Shown: piece by piece, positions 9,255 through 17,581 of the stretch | How positions within the stretch are numbered: the stretch's first letter is position 1 | Layout: every line of letters begins with the position of its first letter | Source of the DNA: an uncultured bacterium | GTDB taxonomy: Bacteria; Verrucomicrobiota; Lentisphaeria; Victivallales; UBA1829 | Assembly: GCA_902778895.1 (NCBI GenBank) | Contig: CACYZF010000006.1 | Span: 330,749-394,748, forward strand | Length of the DNA: 64,000 nt | Direction of reading: 5' to 3' | The notes under the pieces: model-generated | Database searches by the model: none | What the model saw: the letters and a program-made list of their open reading frames with translations, nothing else | Told to the model about the DNA's origin: nothing | Position numbers and translations under genes: made by a program

Positions 9255-10292
9255 ATGGAGTCATCTTTCGCCATGATCAACTCGAACTACGCAAGAAGTT
9301 TCTGGGTAAGGCTGTTTGATGTCTCCGACATCCTGCGGAATACATCGTATTATCTCCTGGAAAAGAACAAAGTCCAGTTCAATTTTGCGGAATTTCCGAT
9401 CGTCCAGTTCTTCTTCGAACGGCCGGACGCACGTCCTGCGATGAAGGACCTCCTTGCGGTCACCGGGCTTTCCTCCGGCGCTGTGTCGCAGGCGGTCGAT
9501 GCTCTGATTCAGGACGGCCTTCTGGAACGTGTCCAGTCCGAACAGGACCGCCGGTCCTATTTGATCCGGGTCACGGAAAAGCTCCGGGCCTTCCGTATGA
9601 CTCCGCTTCGCCACTTTGAGAAGATGCTGGAGGCACTCCGGCAGAGTAGCGGAATGACGCCCGAGGAAATGGCAATTACGGAGGAAGTCTTCGTTCGGCT
9701 GGCGGAAAGCCGGACAGGCGGGGAACTCGCCGTGATCCGGCAGCCGTCCGATCTCTCCGTCCCCGGACTCGTGTCGCACGAATGGAACGATCGGGAGTAT
9801 CTGGACTCGCTCCCGGTCTGGAGCCTCATCCTTCACTTCACTACGAATCTGAAGATCCCGGCAATGGTGTACTACTATGGGAGGCGAGGCCGCATGACGC
9901 TTGGCAAGATACGTCTTATGAATTATCTTTTTTATCTCTCCGACCAGAAGAATGGAATTCCCGTGGTCAAGGACCTGGCGGCGAGATTCCGCGTCTCATC
10001 CGGTGTCGTCTCTCAGACGCTGAACGCGATGATCCAGGACGGGATGGTGGAACGCATTCCTTTGCCGCATGACCGCCGTATGATCGGCATCCGGCTGACG
10101 CAGCAGGGGCTCCGCATGCGGCGTCAGTGCGCCGCGTCGTATACCTGCTTCATGCAGAATTTCCTCTGCCGGATCGAGCCGGAGAAGATCAAGGTCTTCG
10201 ACCGTGCCCTGGAGATGACGCTTCGGTTCCTCAGGACGGAGGAGGGCAAGGCGTTTCTGATGCCGGGCGAATCTCCCGAAACATACATATGA
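9255..10292 (+). CDS. Tandem-duplicated MarR-family regulator (two winged helices in one chain)
   Basis: A 345-residue protein made of two MarR-like halves. Half one (about 20-165) holds the recognition helix and wing SSGAVSQAVDALIQDG...DRRSYLIRVTEK. Half two (about 180-330) holds SSGVVSQTLNAMIQDG...DRRMIGIRLTQQG. Typical MarR proteins are about 145 residues and dimerise, so this looks like a covalently fused pseudo-dimer, presumably from internal duplication followed by divergence. Both recognition helices and both Asp-Arg-Arg wing tips are kept, so both halves should still bind DNA. The start is uncertain: ATG at 9255 has no ribosome site, while ATG at 9273 (MINSNYARSFW) has GGAG 12 bases upstream. 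A TTAG-N4-CTAA dyad in its promoter suggests autoregulation. Ligand and other targets are unknown. Confidence 0.85.
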   Translation: MESSFAMINSNYARSFWVRLFDVSDILRNTSYYLLEKNKVQFNFAEFPIVQFFFERPDARPAMKDLLAVTGLSSGAVSQAVDALIQDGLLERVQSEQDRRSYLIRVTEKLRAFRMTPLRHFEKMLEALRQSSGMTPEEMAITEEVFVRLAESRTGGELAVIRQPSDLSVPGLVSHEWNDREYLDSLPVWSLILHFTTNLKIPAMVYYYGRRGRMTLGKIRLMNYLFYLSDQKNGIPVVKDLAARFRVSSGVVSQTLNAMIQDGMVERIPLPHDRRMIGIRLTQQGLRMRRQCAASYTCFMQNFLCRIEPEKIKVFDRALEMTLRFLRTEEGKAFLMPGESPETYI

Positions 10293-10326
10293 TCCGTTCC
10301 GTTCGCGGGCAGGGCAGGGCAGGGCG

Positions 10327-11034
10327 TTATCCGCTCCTGTCGCCTGCATTCTCCATGACGGACAGCATCGTGAACGCCAGTTCGCCCGCCGACTGCGTAT
10401 TCTGCCCCGTGATAAGCATCCCGTCCGTGATCACATGCGGTTTCCACGGCTCGGTGCAGACATATTCCGCTCCGCAGCGGCTCAGGCGCTTCCCCAATGA
10501 AAACGGCACGACCCGGTCCAGCGCCATCTGGCGCTCCTCGTCGTCGCTCGCCCCGGTTACGCGGCGTCCGTTCAGGATGCTCTGTCCGGCGGGCGTTTTT
10601 GCGGAGAGGAGCGCGGCTGTCCCATGCCGGATGGCCGCGACGGGTTTGCCGGAGCCGACGAACGATTCCAGCAGTTCCGCATTGTCCCGGTTGACCGAAA
10701 GATCCCAGAAGGAACCGTATCCTCCGGGATAGTACACGGCGTCGTATTCGTCCTGCCTGATCTCGCCCAGCGGAACGGATTCCTGCAGAAGGTCCTTTTT
10801 TCGTTCGAGCCAGATATCCGGGGTGAAGAATGCAAGTTCCGATGCCTGCATGCTGCCAGGATCGACCGGGACTTCCCCTCCGCGCGGAGATGTGGTTGTC
10901 ACCTCGTACCCGGCCTCGGACAAAATGTCGTGCGCGACGGCGAAATCCTCCAGCCAGACGCCCGTTTTCCGGTTCCGCAGCACCCCCATCCTGTCGTGCG
11001 ACGTGACGACAAACAATACTTTTCCATGGCCCAT
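10327..11034 (-). CDS. DJ-1/PfpI (Hsp31-like) family protein lacking the catalytic Cys
   Basis: A 235-residue class I glutamine-amidotransferase-like fold. Family landmarks are TGVWLEDFA (about 24-32), SPRGGEVPVDP (49-59), YPGGYGSFWDL (102-112), and DGMLITGQNTQSA near the C-terminus. The nucleophile-elbow motif, normally AAxCHGPA, reads AAIRHGTA, so the conserved Cys is Arg136 (CGG codon at 10627-10629). The His of the usual PGGHG is also Tyr. The protein is therefore unlikely to have deglycase or glyoxalase activity and may be structural, chaperone-like or regulatory (inference). The start follows GGAAGGGGGG directly; longer N-terminal forms lack a ribosome site. It converges on the MarR gene; the gap holds three overlapping GGGCAGGG motifs. 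Confidence 0.82.
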   Translation of the reverse strand: MGHGKVLFVVTSHDRMGVLRNRKTGVWLEDFAVAHDILSEAGYEVTTTSPRGGEVPVDPGSMQASELAFFTPDIWLERKKDLLQESVPLGEIRQDEYDAVYYPGGYGSFWDLSVNRDNAELLESFVGSGKPVAAIRHGTAALLSAKTPAGQSILNGRRVTGASDDEERQMALDRVVPFSLGKRLSRCGAEYVCTEPWKPHVITDGMLITGQNTQSAGELAFTMLSVMENAGDRSG

Positions 11035-11199
11035 AGTTCCCCCCTTCCTGTTTGCATTGCGGCGGCGCATCCCGCCGGGCTCCCCCATCCCGGCGCAGGC
11101 CGCGAGCTGATACTATGCCATGCCTGAACGGAAAATTCAAGTCAAACGGGAAAAAAAACGGCTTTGCGCAAGAGAATCTTCAAAATCTTGAAAAAAACA

Positions 11200-11228
11200 C
11201 TGGCAAAATGGAAAAGAGGTGATATATT
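11200..11228 (+). promoter_or_regulatory. Promoter of the LysM-accA-GNAT-murI cluster
   Basis: CTGGCA (11200-11205), a 17-bp spacer and TATATT (11223-11228), about 90 nt before the first start codon. Confidence 0.5.
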
Positions 11229-11317
11229 AGAGTGAAGATATAAGCGCACGACCTCAAAAACGAACCGGGACAGCGCGATCCGCATAACTCGGAAACAGAG
11301 AACAGACCGGAGTCAAA

Positions 11318-12400
11318 ATGGTGAAGATGAAGAAAAAATCTTCCGGCAGTTACGGAATCTACGGGATCAGGACCGTCGAGTCCAGACGTTCCCGTACCGG
11401 TCTGTACCGCGTCTTCGCCGTCCTGCTGTTTCTGATCATCTGCGGCGCCATCGTGTGGGGGATCAAAGCGCATTCCGACAGCCGCGGAGCCATAACCCCC
11501 GACGTCGTAAAGCCCTTGCCGGACAACGATGCGGCGGCCTTGACCTTCGCGGATGAACGCGCCTTCGAGGACTCGGAAACGGCCGCCGCCATCCGCGATT
11601 ACCGTGCCAGGGAAAACGATGCTTCCGCCGAGAGCCAGTTCGATCTCCAGGAGTTTGAGCGGCAGCGTCTGAAACAGCAGCGCAAACTCTACGACGACGC
11701 GCTCCAGGCGTTCAATGAACGCAAATTCGAGACCTGCCGGACGATCCTGCGCGACATGCTTGTCCCGATGGATTCCTCCGATTCCCTGTACGAGCCCGCG
11801 GCGAACCTCCTCGGCCGCGCCAGTATGAACATCTACAACAGCGGCATCGACTCGGAAACGAACGCCGACTACACGGTGAAGAGCGGCGACACGCTTTCCA
11901 AGATCGCGCTGAACTACAATACGTCGGTCTCCGCGATCCAGAAGGCGAACGGCATGACCACGACCCGTCTGAACATCGGCCAGAAGCTCAAGATCCCGCA
12001 GAGCGTGTGGTCCATCGAGATCCGCCGTTCCGACAACAAGCTTCTCCTCAAGACAAACAACAGGCTCTTCAAAATTTACAACGTTTATCCCGGCTCCGCC
12101 ATCTCGCAGTCCTTCTCCGGGACGTTCCGGATCTTCTCCAAGCAGAAAGACCCGGTCTGGCGCGTGGACGGGCATACGTATCAGCCCGGTTCCGCCGGGA
12201 ATATCATCGGGCCCCGCTGGATGGCCCTGAAAGGGACCGGCGCAAGCGCCGACGCAGCGGGTACCGCCATTCACGGCACGAACCGCGCGGGCGCCCCCGA
12301 CGCCTCGCCCGGCGCGCCCGGCTACTTCAGATTGTCGAACGACGATGTGAAGGAACTGTACGACCTCGTCCCGCTCGAAACGTCCGTGGAGATCAAATGA
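11318..12400 (+). CDS. Membrane-anchored LysM protein with L,D-transpeptidase-like domain missing its Cys
   Basis: 360 residues: a short basic cytoplasmic N-terminus, one membrane helix (about 29-49), a variable charged region, a LysM domain (about 187-230, YTVKSGDTLSKIALNYN) and a C-terminal YkuD-like domain (about 232-360). In active L,D-transpeptidases the pattern is HGT...SHGCIRL with Cys 17 residues after the first His. Here His319 is present, but position +17 is Tyr336 (TAC at 12323-12325) in GAPGYFRLSNDDV, and the second His is Pro. The downstream FRLSNDDVKELYDLV is well kept, so the fold is probably intact. Likely a peptidoglycan-binding, non-catalytic wall protein (inference). First gene of an apparent operon with accA, the GNAT and murI; GGAG precedes its ATG. 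Confidence 0.82.
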   Translation: MVKMKKKSSGSYGIYGIRTVESRRSRTGLYRVFAVLLFLIICGAIVWGIKAHSDSRGAITPDVVKPLPDNDAAALTFADERAFEDSETAAAIRDYRARENDASAESQFDLQEFERQRLKQQRKLYDDALQAFNERKFETCRTILRDMLVPMDSSDSLYEPAANLLGRASMNIYNSGIDSETNADYTVKSGDTLSKIALNYNTSVSAIQKANGMTTTRLNIGQKLKIPQSVWSIEIRRSDNKLLLKTNNRLFKIYNVYPGSAISQSFSGTFRIFSKQKDPVWRVDGHTYQPGSAGNIIGPRWMALKGTGASADAAGTAIHGTNRAGAPDASPGAPGYFRLSNDDVKELYDLVPLETSVEIK

Positions 12401-12442
12401 TCCCGGTCCTCCGTGCGGCCGAACATAAAGGAAACGATCCCA

Positions 12443-13408
12443 ATGTCCATTGCAGTCCTGGAATTTGAAAAACCTCTTGCCGAACTGGAAGACCGTATCG
12501 ACGCCCTCATGCGCATGGATGCCGCCGGTTCGGGAGACCATTCCAAAGAACTCCGGTCCCTGCGCCGCAAACTGACCGCGGCCAAGAAGACCATCTATAC
12601 CAATCTCACCCCCTGGCAGCGCGTCCAGCTCGCCAGACATCCGTTCCGTCCGTATTCCCTCGACTATATCTCTCGTATCTGCACCGATTTCATGGAATTC
12701 CACGGCGACCGCAGATTCGCCGACGATCCGGCCATCGTGGGCGGATTCGCCCGCATCGACGACATCCCCGTGATGATGATCGGCACGCAGAAGGGGCGCA
12801 ACGTGAAGGAAAACGTGTTCCGCAACTTCGGCTGCCCGAACCCGGAAGGCTACCGCAAGGCGCTGCGCCTGATGAAGGTCGCCGAGCTGGCCGGACTCCC
12901 GATCGTGACGCTGATCGACACACCCGGCGCCTATCCCGGCGTCGGCGCGGAGGAACGCCATATCGGCGAAGCCATCGCGGTCAATCTGCGCGAGATGTTC
13001 GGGCTGAAAGTCCCCGTGATCTCGTTCGTGATCGGCGAGGGCGGCAGCGGCGGCGCGCTCGGTCTCGGCGTGGCAAACAAGGTTTTCCTGCTCGAAAACT
13101 CCTACTATTCCATCATCACGCCCGAAGGCTGCGCGGCCATCCTCTGGAAGGACCGCGCGTACTCCGAACAGGCGGCCGCGGCGCTGAAACTCACGGCGGA
13201 CGAACTGCTGAAGCTCGGCCTGATCGACGGCGTGATCCCGGAGCCGGTCGGCGGCGCGCACCACAACTACGACAAGGCCGCGGCTTACCTCAAGCTCGAA
13301 ATCCTGAAGCAGCTCGAAGAGCTCTCCGGCAAGTCCGTCGACGAGCTGGTCGAGCAACGCTACCATCATTTCCGCGACGTCAAGTATTACGGGGAGGCTA
13401 AAGCCTGA
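12443..13408 (+). CDS. accA: Acetyl-CoA carboxylase carboxyltransferase subunit alpha
   Basis: 321 residues, the usual length for AccA. It transfers the carboxyl group from biotin carrier protein to acetyl-CoA as part of the alpha2-beta2 carboxyltransferase, the first step of fatty-acid synthesis. Diagnostic segments include FHGDRRFADDPAIVGG, GCPNPEGYRKALRLM, IDTPGAYPGVGAEERHIG, GEGGSGGALG and ITPEGCAAILWKD. The start MSIAVLEFEKPL is preceded by AAAGGA seven bases upstream; an in-frame upstream ATG at 12413 is only 12 nt past the previous stop and has no ribosome site. It lies between a cell-wall LysM gene and a GNAT gene, all closely spaced; accD is not in this window. Confidence 0.97.
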   Translation: MSIAVLEFEKPLAELEDRIDALMRMDAAGSGDHSKELRSLRRKLTAAKKTIYTNLTPWQRVQLARHPFRPYSLDYISRICTDFMEFHGDRRFADDPAIVGGFARIDDIPVMMIGTQKGRNVKENVFRNFGCPNPEGYRKALRLMKVAELAGLPIVTLIDTPGAYPGVGAEERHIGEAIAVNLREMFGLKVPVISFVIGEGGSGGALGLGVANKVFLLENSYYSIITPEGCAAILWKDRAYSEQAAAALKLTADELLKLGLIDGVIPEPVGGAHHNYDKAAAYLKLEILKQLEELSGKSVDELVEQRYHHFRDVKYYGEAKA

Positions 13409-13409
13409 C

Positions 13410-13928
13410 ATGGCGGCGCAGTCGCCATGCCCCGGCGCGCTGATCCGCCCGGCCAGAGTCGAAGACGCACCCGCGATCTACGCCCTGCTGGCGACGTTTT
13501 CCACCGAGGGCAAACTCCTGCCGCGCCCCGTGGCCGATATTCAGGCGCGCATCGCGAACTTCCTTGTGGCCGAACTGAACGACTCCGTGGCGGCATGCGG
13601 CGCGCTCCGCGACTTCGGGAACAACCTCAACGAGATCCGTTCCCTGGCGGTGCGCCGCGATCTGGCGGGGCAGGGGATCGGTTCGCGTTTGGTCCGGGCG
13701 CTGCTTATGAAAGCGATGGAACGCACCGGCGGTGAACACGGACACGTTTTCGCGCTCACGTACCGGGTGGCGTTTTTTCAGCACCTCGGATTCCGCATCA
13801 TCGACAAATACACGTTCCCGCCGAAGATATGGAGCGACTGCTGCGTTTGCCCGAAAAAGGACCACTGCGACGAAACCGCCGTCGTGATCGACGTCCCCGT
13901 TCCCGCCGAACTCCTGAAAGAGGATTGA
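13410..13928 (+). CDS. GNAT acetyltransferase, ArgA/N-acetylglutamate synthase-like
   Basis: A 172-residue single GNAT domain with the acetyl-CoA loop RRDLAGQGIGSRLV (about 84-97). The C-terminal signature FPPKIWSDCCVCPKKDHCDE, with clustered cysteines, is typical of stand-alone N-acetylglutamate synthase-like enzymes of arginine biosynthesis in bacteria lacking full-length ArgA. The likely reaction is acetylation of glutamate. It starts two bases after the accA stop with GGGGAGG upstream and is followed by murI after six bases, so all are probably cotranscribed. With murI next door, two glutamate-consuming reactions sit side by side. Other arg genes are not in the window, so the arginine role rests on family resemblance. 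Confidence 0.85.
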   Translation: MAAQSPCPGALIRPARVEDAPAIYALLATFSTEGKLLPRPVADIQARIANFLVAELNDSVAACGALRDFGNNLNEIRSLAVRRDLAGQGIGSRLVRALLMKAMERTGGEHGHVFALTYRVAFFQHLGFRIIDKYTFPPKIWSDCCVCPKKDHCDETAVVIDVPVPAELLKED

Positions 13929-13934
13929 ACCGCC

Positions 13935-14774
13935 ATGCCCGTGAAACGACGCACAAAGAAGTATGACAACCGTCCGATCGGACTCTTCGATTCCGGTCTC
14001 GGCGGTCTCACCGTCGTGCGCGCTGTCCGGGAGGCGCTCCCCGACGAGGATGTGATCTACCTCGGCGATACCGCCCGCGTGCCGTACGGGAACCGTTCGC
14101 CGGAGACGGTCGAGCTGTTCGCGCGGCAGGATCTGGCGTTTCTGGAGCAATTCGGGATCAAGGCGGCGGTCGCGGCTTGCAATACCGTGTCCGCCCTGGC
14201 TCTGCCGAACATCCTGCATGAACGACACTCTTTTCCGCTCGGCGGCGTGATCCTGGCCGGCGTGGAGGCTGTGCTCGCGACCGGACGGCGCAAGGTCGCC
14301 GTGCTCGGCACGCGCGGGACCATCGCCAGCGGTGCGTACGAACACGCCCTGCTGGCCGCCGATCCGCGTCTGATCGTGCGGAGCATCGCGTGTCCGCTCT
14401 TCGTGCCTGTGATCGAGGAGGGGGTTACAAACGGCGCGATCGTGCGCGAGATTTTCGACCTCTATCTGGCGCAGCTGCTCCGCGATCCGCCGGAAGTCGT
14501 TCTGCTCGGCTGTACCCATTATCCGCTGTTCCGGCCCGCGCTCAGCCAGTACCTCCCGAAAGGCACGCTGATCCTCGACAGCGCGGCGGCCGCGGCGGAT
14601 TACCTGAGCCGTCTGCTGAAGGATAAAGGACTATGCGCGGAACCGGGCCGCAACGGACGGGCGCAGTATTATGTGACCGACCGGACGCCGGGCTTCGAGC
14701 GTCTCGCGCGGCGTTTTCTGGATGCCGGAGACGGCGAGGTCATCGACATCCATCTGGCGGACGTCGTCAACTGA
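13935..14774 (+). CDS. murI: Glutamate racemase
   Basis: 279 residues, full length. It makes D-glutamate for the peptidoglycan stem peptide in the cytoplasm. The N-terminal IGLFDSGLGGLTVVRA, the first catalytic Cys in AACNTVSA and the second in LGCTHYPLF are all intact. The start has GAGG upstream and lies six bases past the GNAT stop. Together with the upstream LysM protein it places cell-wall functions at both ends of this operon and supports a peptidoglycan-containing wall. It converges on the GT39-type gene with a 27-bp gap. Confidence 0.96.
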   Translation: MPVKRRTKKYDNRPIGLFDSGLGGLTVVRAVREALPDEDVIYLGDTARVPYGNRSPETVELFARQDLAFLEQFGIKAAVAACNTVSALALPNILHERHSFPLGGVILAGVEAVLATGRRKVAVLGTRGTIASGAYEHALLAADPRLIVRSIACPLFVPVIEEGVTNGAIVREIFDLYLAQLLRDPPEVVLLGCTHYPLFRPALSQYLPKGTLILDSAAAAADYLSRLLKDKGLCAEPGRNGRAQYYVTDRTPGFERLARRFLDAGDGEVIDIHLADVVN

Positions 14775-14801
14775 CGGAGTCCTTTTTCCCGGACGGACAC
14801 T

Positions 14802-16529
14802 TCAGTCCTGCATCCTTTCCGTCTTGTTGCCCTCATCTGTTGAGGATGCTTTCCGCCGCAGTTTCCACACGACAATCCCTTTGTTCTGCGCCACGATGTC
14901 GGCGTCGGCGAATTCCAGCACCGCCTGAATCTCCCGCGGCGCCATCCGGTTCGTGCCCGTGATGAAGTAGAACGGGACCCCACTGTTTTTCTTCATGAGT
15001 TCCTCGAAGAACGCGGGATCGTCGGACAGCGCGTAGGGGAACGGCAGGTAGCATCCGGGCTGGGAGAGCAGACCGGGCGCGAGGTTGTCGACCGCATCGC
15101 GCGGCGGCGGATCGCATGCCTTCACCTTCTGCGGCGCGGCGATCTTGTCCGCGTATTCGTGGATGCGGTTGACCGGGATGATCCTGCGGTCGGTGCCGTG
15201 CTTGAAAAACCTGTCGGCAACGGCGGGATTGAACATGGAGAGCAGAACGGCGTTTCCGGGGAGGATCGAACCGAGATATTCCAGTTTCTCGCGGTCGTTC
15301 GGGATTCCGCGGATCGCCTTGTGATAGTCGTTCAGATTGTGCATCACGACAAGTTGCAGGATGACCGCCCCACCTGCGAGGATCCAGCACACCGTCTGGC
15401 GTTTCTTCAGGATCATCCGGAGCAGATGCGCGGCGGCGGATGCGGCGGGAGGCAGGACCATGACCAGGATCGGCAGGTACATGCGTTTGTCGTAGAAGAA
15501 ATAAACGATATAAAGGACGAAGATGATCGCGCTTTGGAGCAAGGCGAAAGCCATGGATGCTTCCCACGCGGTCCAGGCCGGGAGACTCCACAGCTTTTTC
15601 CCGCGGGCGGCGCGGGAAGCGCAGAACCATGCGGCGCAGACCGCCAGCAGCGCCATCGTCAGCCAGAATCCTTTCTCCCGGACCAGTCGCGGCAGGTACT
15701 CCTCTGCATAGCGGAGGTTGAACGTCAGCGGCATGAAGTCGTACGGTACGGGACACCAGAAATGATATCCCGTGCGGAAGGGCGAACCGAAGACCGCCCA
15801 GTTGAAGATGTTGGACGCGGTCAGGACCAGCGCGGTCGGGAGCGCGGCGAGGAACCACAGCAGAAACCGCCGTTTCCAGTTCTTCTCGCGCATGAAAATC
15901 AAAAGGAAGGGCAGGGCAAGCATCGGGTAGGCCGAGGAACGCACCGAGCCTCCGAGCGCGATCAGGACCCCGCAGCAGATCAGTGACGTCATATCGATGC
16001 CGGGGCGCGAGGCGAGACGTGTCCACAGGATCATCGTCCATACACAGAACAGCAGATACGGGATCTCCGTCATCGCGTATCCGGTCAGGGCGATGAAGAA
16101 CGAACTGAGCAGGAGCACGGGGAATGTCAGAAGTCCGGCCAGACCGCCGCAGGCCAAGTCGCGTGCCCCGGCTTGTCCGGGACGCACCGCGGTCTGGCGG
16201 CATGAGAGGAACATTACTGTGGCGAGTCCGGCGGCCGCGAGCCAGGACCCGTAGACCGCGCCGTAGACGTCTCCGGTGAGCGCCTGAAACGGCGCGAGGA
16301 AGAGCAGAGGGAACCACGGCAGATAACGGGAGGGGTGCAGGACGCCGTTCAGATAGAATCCATATTTCCCTTCCCGCAGGAAGTTGTCGGCACAGAACGC
16401 GTTTTCAAGCGCATCGGGGATCACGAGCCAGCATGTTCCGAATTTCGCGGGGGTATAAAGTCCAAAAATATCCAAAGCCAGAGCCAAAACGGCCAGGATG
16501 AAGACGGTGCGCTGGAATTTCTGACTCAT
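14802..16529 (-). CDS. GT39/ArnT-type polytopic membrane glycosyltransferase-like protein
   Basis: 575 residues with about ten hydrophobic helices over the first 400 positions and a soluble C-terminal part. The order (first helix, an acidic residue in the first loop, then ENAFCADNFLREGKYGFYLNG) resembles dolichyl/undecaprenyl-phosphate-sugar transferases of the GT39/PMG superfamily, which move a sugar from a lipid carrier to protein or lipid A on the outer side. Aspartates in the first loop (VIPDALENAFCADN) are candidate catalytic residues. Donor and acceptor are unknown. No strong ribosome site precedes the ATG. A promoter with TATATT lies about 80 nt upstream, divergent from the glycine-rich gene. 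Family assignment is moderate, from topology and motif only. Confidence 0.65.
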   Translation of the reverse strand: MSQKFQRTVFILAVLALALDIFGLYTPAKFGTCWLVIPDALENAFCADNFLREGKYGFYLNGVLHPSRYLPWFPLLFLAPFQALTGDVYGAVYGSWLAAAGLATVMFLSCRQTAVRPGQAGARDLACGGLAGLLTFPVLLLSSFFIALTGYAMTEIPYLLFCVWTMILWTRLASRPGIDMTSLICCGVLIALGGSVRSSAYPMLALPFLLIFMREKNWKRRFLLWFLAALPTALVLTASNIFNWAVFGSPFRTGYHFWCPVPYDFMPLTFNLRYAEEYLPRLVREKGFWLTMALLAVCAAWFCASRAARGKKLWSLPAWTAWEASMAFALLQSAIIFVLYIVYFFYDKRMYLPILVMVLPPAASAAAHLLRMILKKRQTVCWILAGGAVILQLVVMHNLNDYHKAIRGIPNDREKLEYLGSILPGNAVLLSMFNPAVADRFFKHGTDRRIIPVNRIHEYADKIAAPQKVKACDPPPRDAVDNLAPGLLSQPGCYLPFPYALSDDPAFFEELMKKNSGVPFYFITGTNRMAPREIQAVLEFADADIVAQNKGIVVWKLRRKASSTDEGNKTERMQD

Positions 16530-16605
16530 ATTATTGAAAGTTGCCTGATTCCGAGAATGTTATTGCTTTTGATCCGCAGGTGATGCTGTGCGGATAATGG
16601 CATCC

Positions 16606-16634
16606 AATATACCACATTCGAATGAAAAAAGCAA
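16606..16634 (-). promoter_or_regulatory. Promoter for the GT39-type gene
   Basis: Minus strand: TTGCTT (16629-16634), a 17-bp spacer and TATATT (16606-16611). Confidence 0.62.
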
Positions 16635-16743
16635 ACATTCTTTTGAATTTTTCAAGTTTTGATACAATAAAACCACTCCGGTCATCGTTAATTATTTTGA
16701 AAAAGCTCAAACTATACCCCGACGCCCAACTTAGGAGACTACG

Positions 16744-17418
16744 ATGAAAAAATCATCTTCCTCGAATCCGCAAAAGAACAGTCCTCTGTACAATCTGGTG
16801 TTCATTATTGTCCTGCTTTTCACGGCACTGCCGTTCATCCTTTTCGCTCTTCTTCAGTTCGCGCCTCCGTCCTTCGGTTCCTCGAAGAAGACGGTTGCGG
16901 CTGTTGACAACTCATCGAAACGTTTGACGTCGGAAGAACGTCGCGCCCAGCGCGAAGAAGCCCGCAGGGCAACTGAAGCGGCGGCTGTCGCGCAGAGAAC
17001 CAATGCGGCCGGCCCGGTCATGACGACCACGACGGTTACGGGTATGGACTTCGGTCCCGGCATGGGGCCCGGCGGCTTCGGCGGCCCCGGCGGTTTCGGC
17101 GGCCCCGGTATGGACTTCGGCGGCGGCATGGGCGGCTTCGGCGGCCCCGGTATGGACTTCGGCGGCATGGGCGGCTTCGGCGGCCCCGGCGGCATGGGCG
17201 GCTTCGGCGGCGGTATGGACTTCGGCGGCGGCATGGGCGGCTTCGGCGGCCCCGGCGGCATGGGCGGCTTCGGCGGCGGTATGGACTTCGGCGGCGGCAT
17301 GGGCGGCTTCGGTGGCGGTGGCATGGGCGGCTTCGGTGGCGGCGGCATGGGCGGCTTCGGTGGCGGCGGTATGGGCGGCTTCGGTGGCGGCGGCTTCGGT
17401 GGTTTCGGCGGCTTCTGA
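16744..17418 (+). CDS. Anchored glycine-rich repeat protein (GGFGG/GMDFGG)
   Basis: 224 residues. A short polar N-terminus, one membrane helix (about 18-40), a charged Arg/Glu/Ala segment (about 58-90, possibly coiled coil) and then 125 residues of almost pure Gly with Phe, Met, Pro and Asp in GGFGGPGG, GMDFGGGMGGFGG and GGGGMGGFGG repeats. The tail is outside the cytoplasm if the N-terminus stays in (positive-inside rule is only weakly met). Gly-Phe repeats are known for flexible, self-associating or adhesive chains, so a structural envelope role is inferred; no enzyme domain is present. GGAG lies six bases before the ATG and a strong terminator follows. Not assigned to a named family. Confidence 0.8.
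   Translation: MKKSSSSNPQKNSPLYNLVFIIVLLFTALPFILFALLQFAPPSFGSSKKTVAAVDNSSKRLTSEERRAQREEARRATEAAAVAQRTNAAGPVMTTTTVTGMDFGPGMGPGGFGGPGGFGGPGMDFGGGMGGFGGPGMDFGGMGGFGGPGGMGGFGGGMDFGGGMGGFGGPGGMGGFGGGMDFGGGMGGFGGGGMGGFGGGGMGGFGGGGMGGFGGGGFGGFGGF
17041..17418 (+). repeat. Coding tandem repeats of the glycine-rich protein
   Basis: Imperfect tandem units built on GGCGGCTTCGGCGG and GGTATGGACTTCGGCGG. A unit of about 70 bp (roughly 17150-17300) is present almost identically twice, and the last 90 bp are GGC/GGT-rich 18-bp units. Copy number could vary by slippage. Confidence 0.8.
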
Positions 17419-17445
17419 TCACCCCGTTTCATCAACCTGATTTTC

Positions 17446-17482
17446 AAAACGGTCAATTCTTTTCGGATTTGACCGTTTTTTT
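17446..17482 (+). terminator. Rho-independent terminator after the glycine-rich gene
   Basis: Perfect 11-bp stem AAAACGGTCAA / TTGACCGTTTT (17446-17456, 17469-17479) continuing into T residues to 17482. Confidence 0.9.
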
Positions 17483-17495
17483 ATTGGTTTCGGAT

Positions 17496-17524
17496 TTGCA
17501 AACGCGCGCATGTGATGTTATATT
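17496..17524 (+). promoter_or_regulatory. Promoter of the 148-residue protein gene
   Basis: TTGCAA (17496-17501), a 17-bp spacer and TATATT (17519-17524). Confidence 0.62.
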
Positions 17525-17581
17525 GTGTTTCAATCCGATGTGTGCCACCTCATAAACCCCATTTGATCCAGGAGCGAAACT

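Noticed and set aside
11180..13411. A 743-codon minus-strand frame
   Set aside because: Antisense to the LysM gene and accA; no domain, no start signals.
16690..16718. A promoter for the glycine-rich gene
   Set aside because: TATACC has no fitting -35 at 16-18 bp; a nearby TTGAAA is only 10 bp away.
16854..17456. A proline-rich (PPKPPMPP) minus-strand protein
   Set aside because: It is the mirror of the glycine-rich repeat gene; the plus strand has the ribosome site, anchor helix and terminator.
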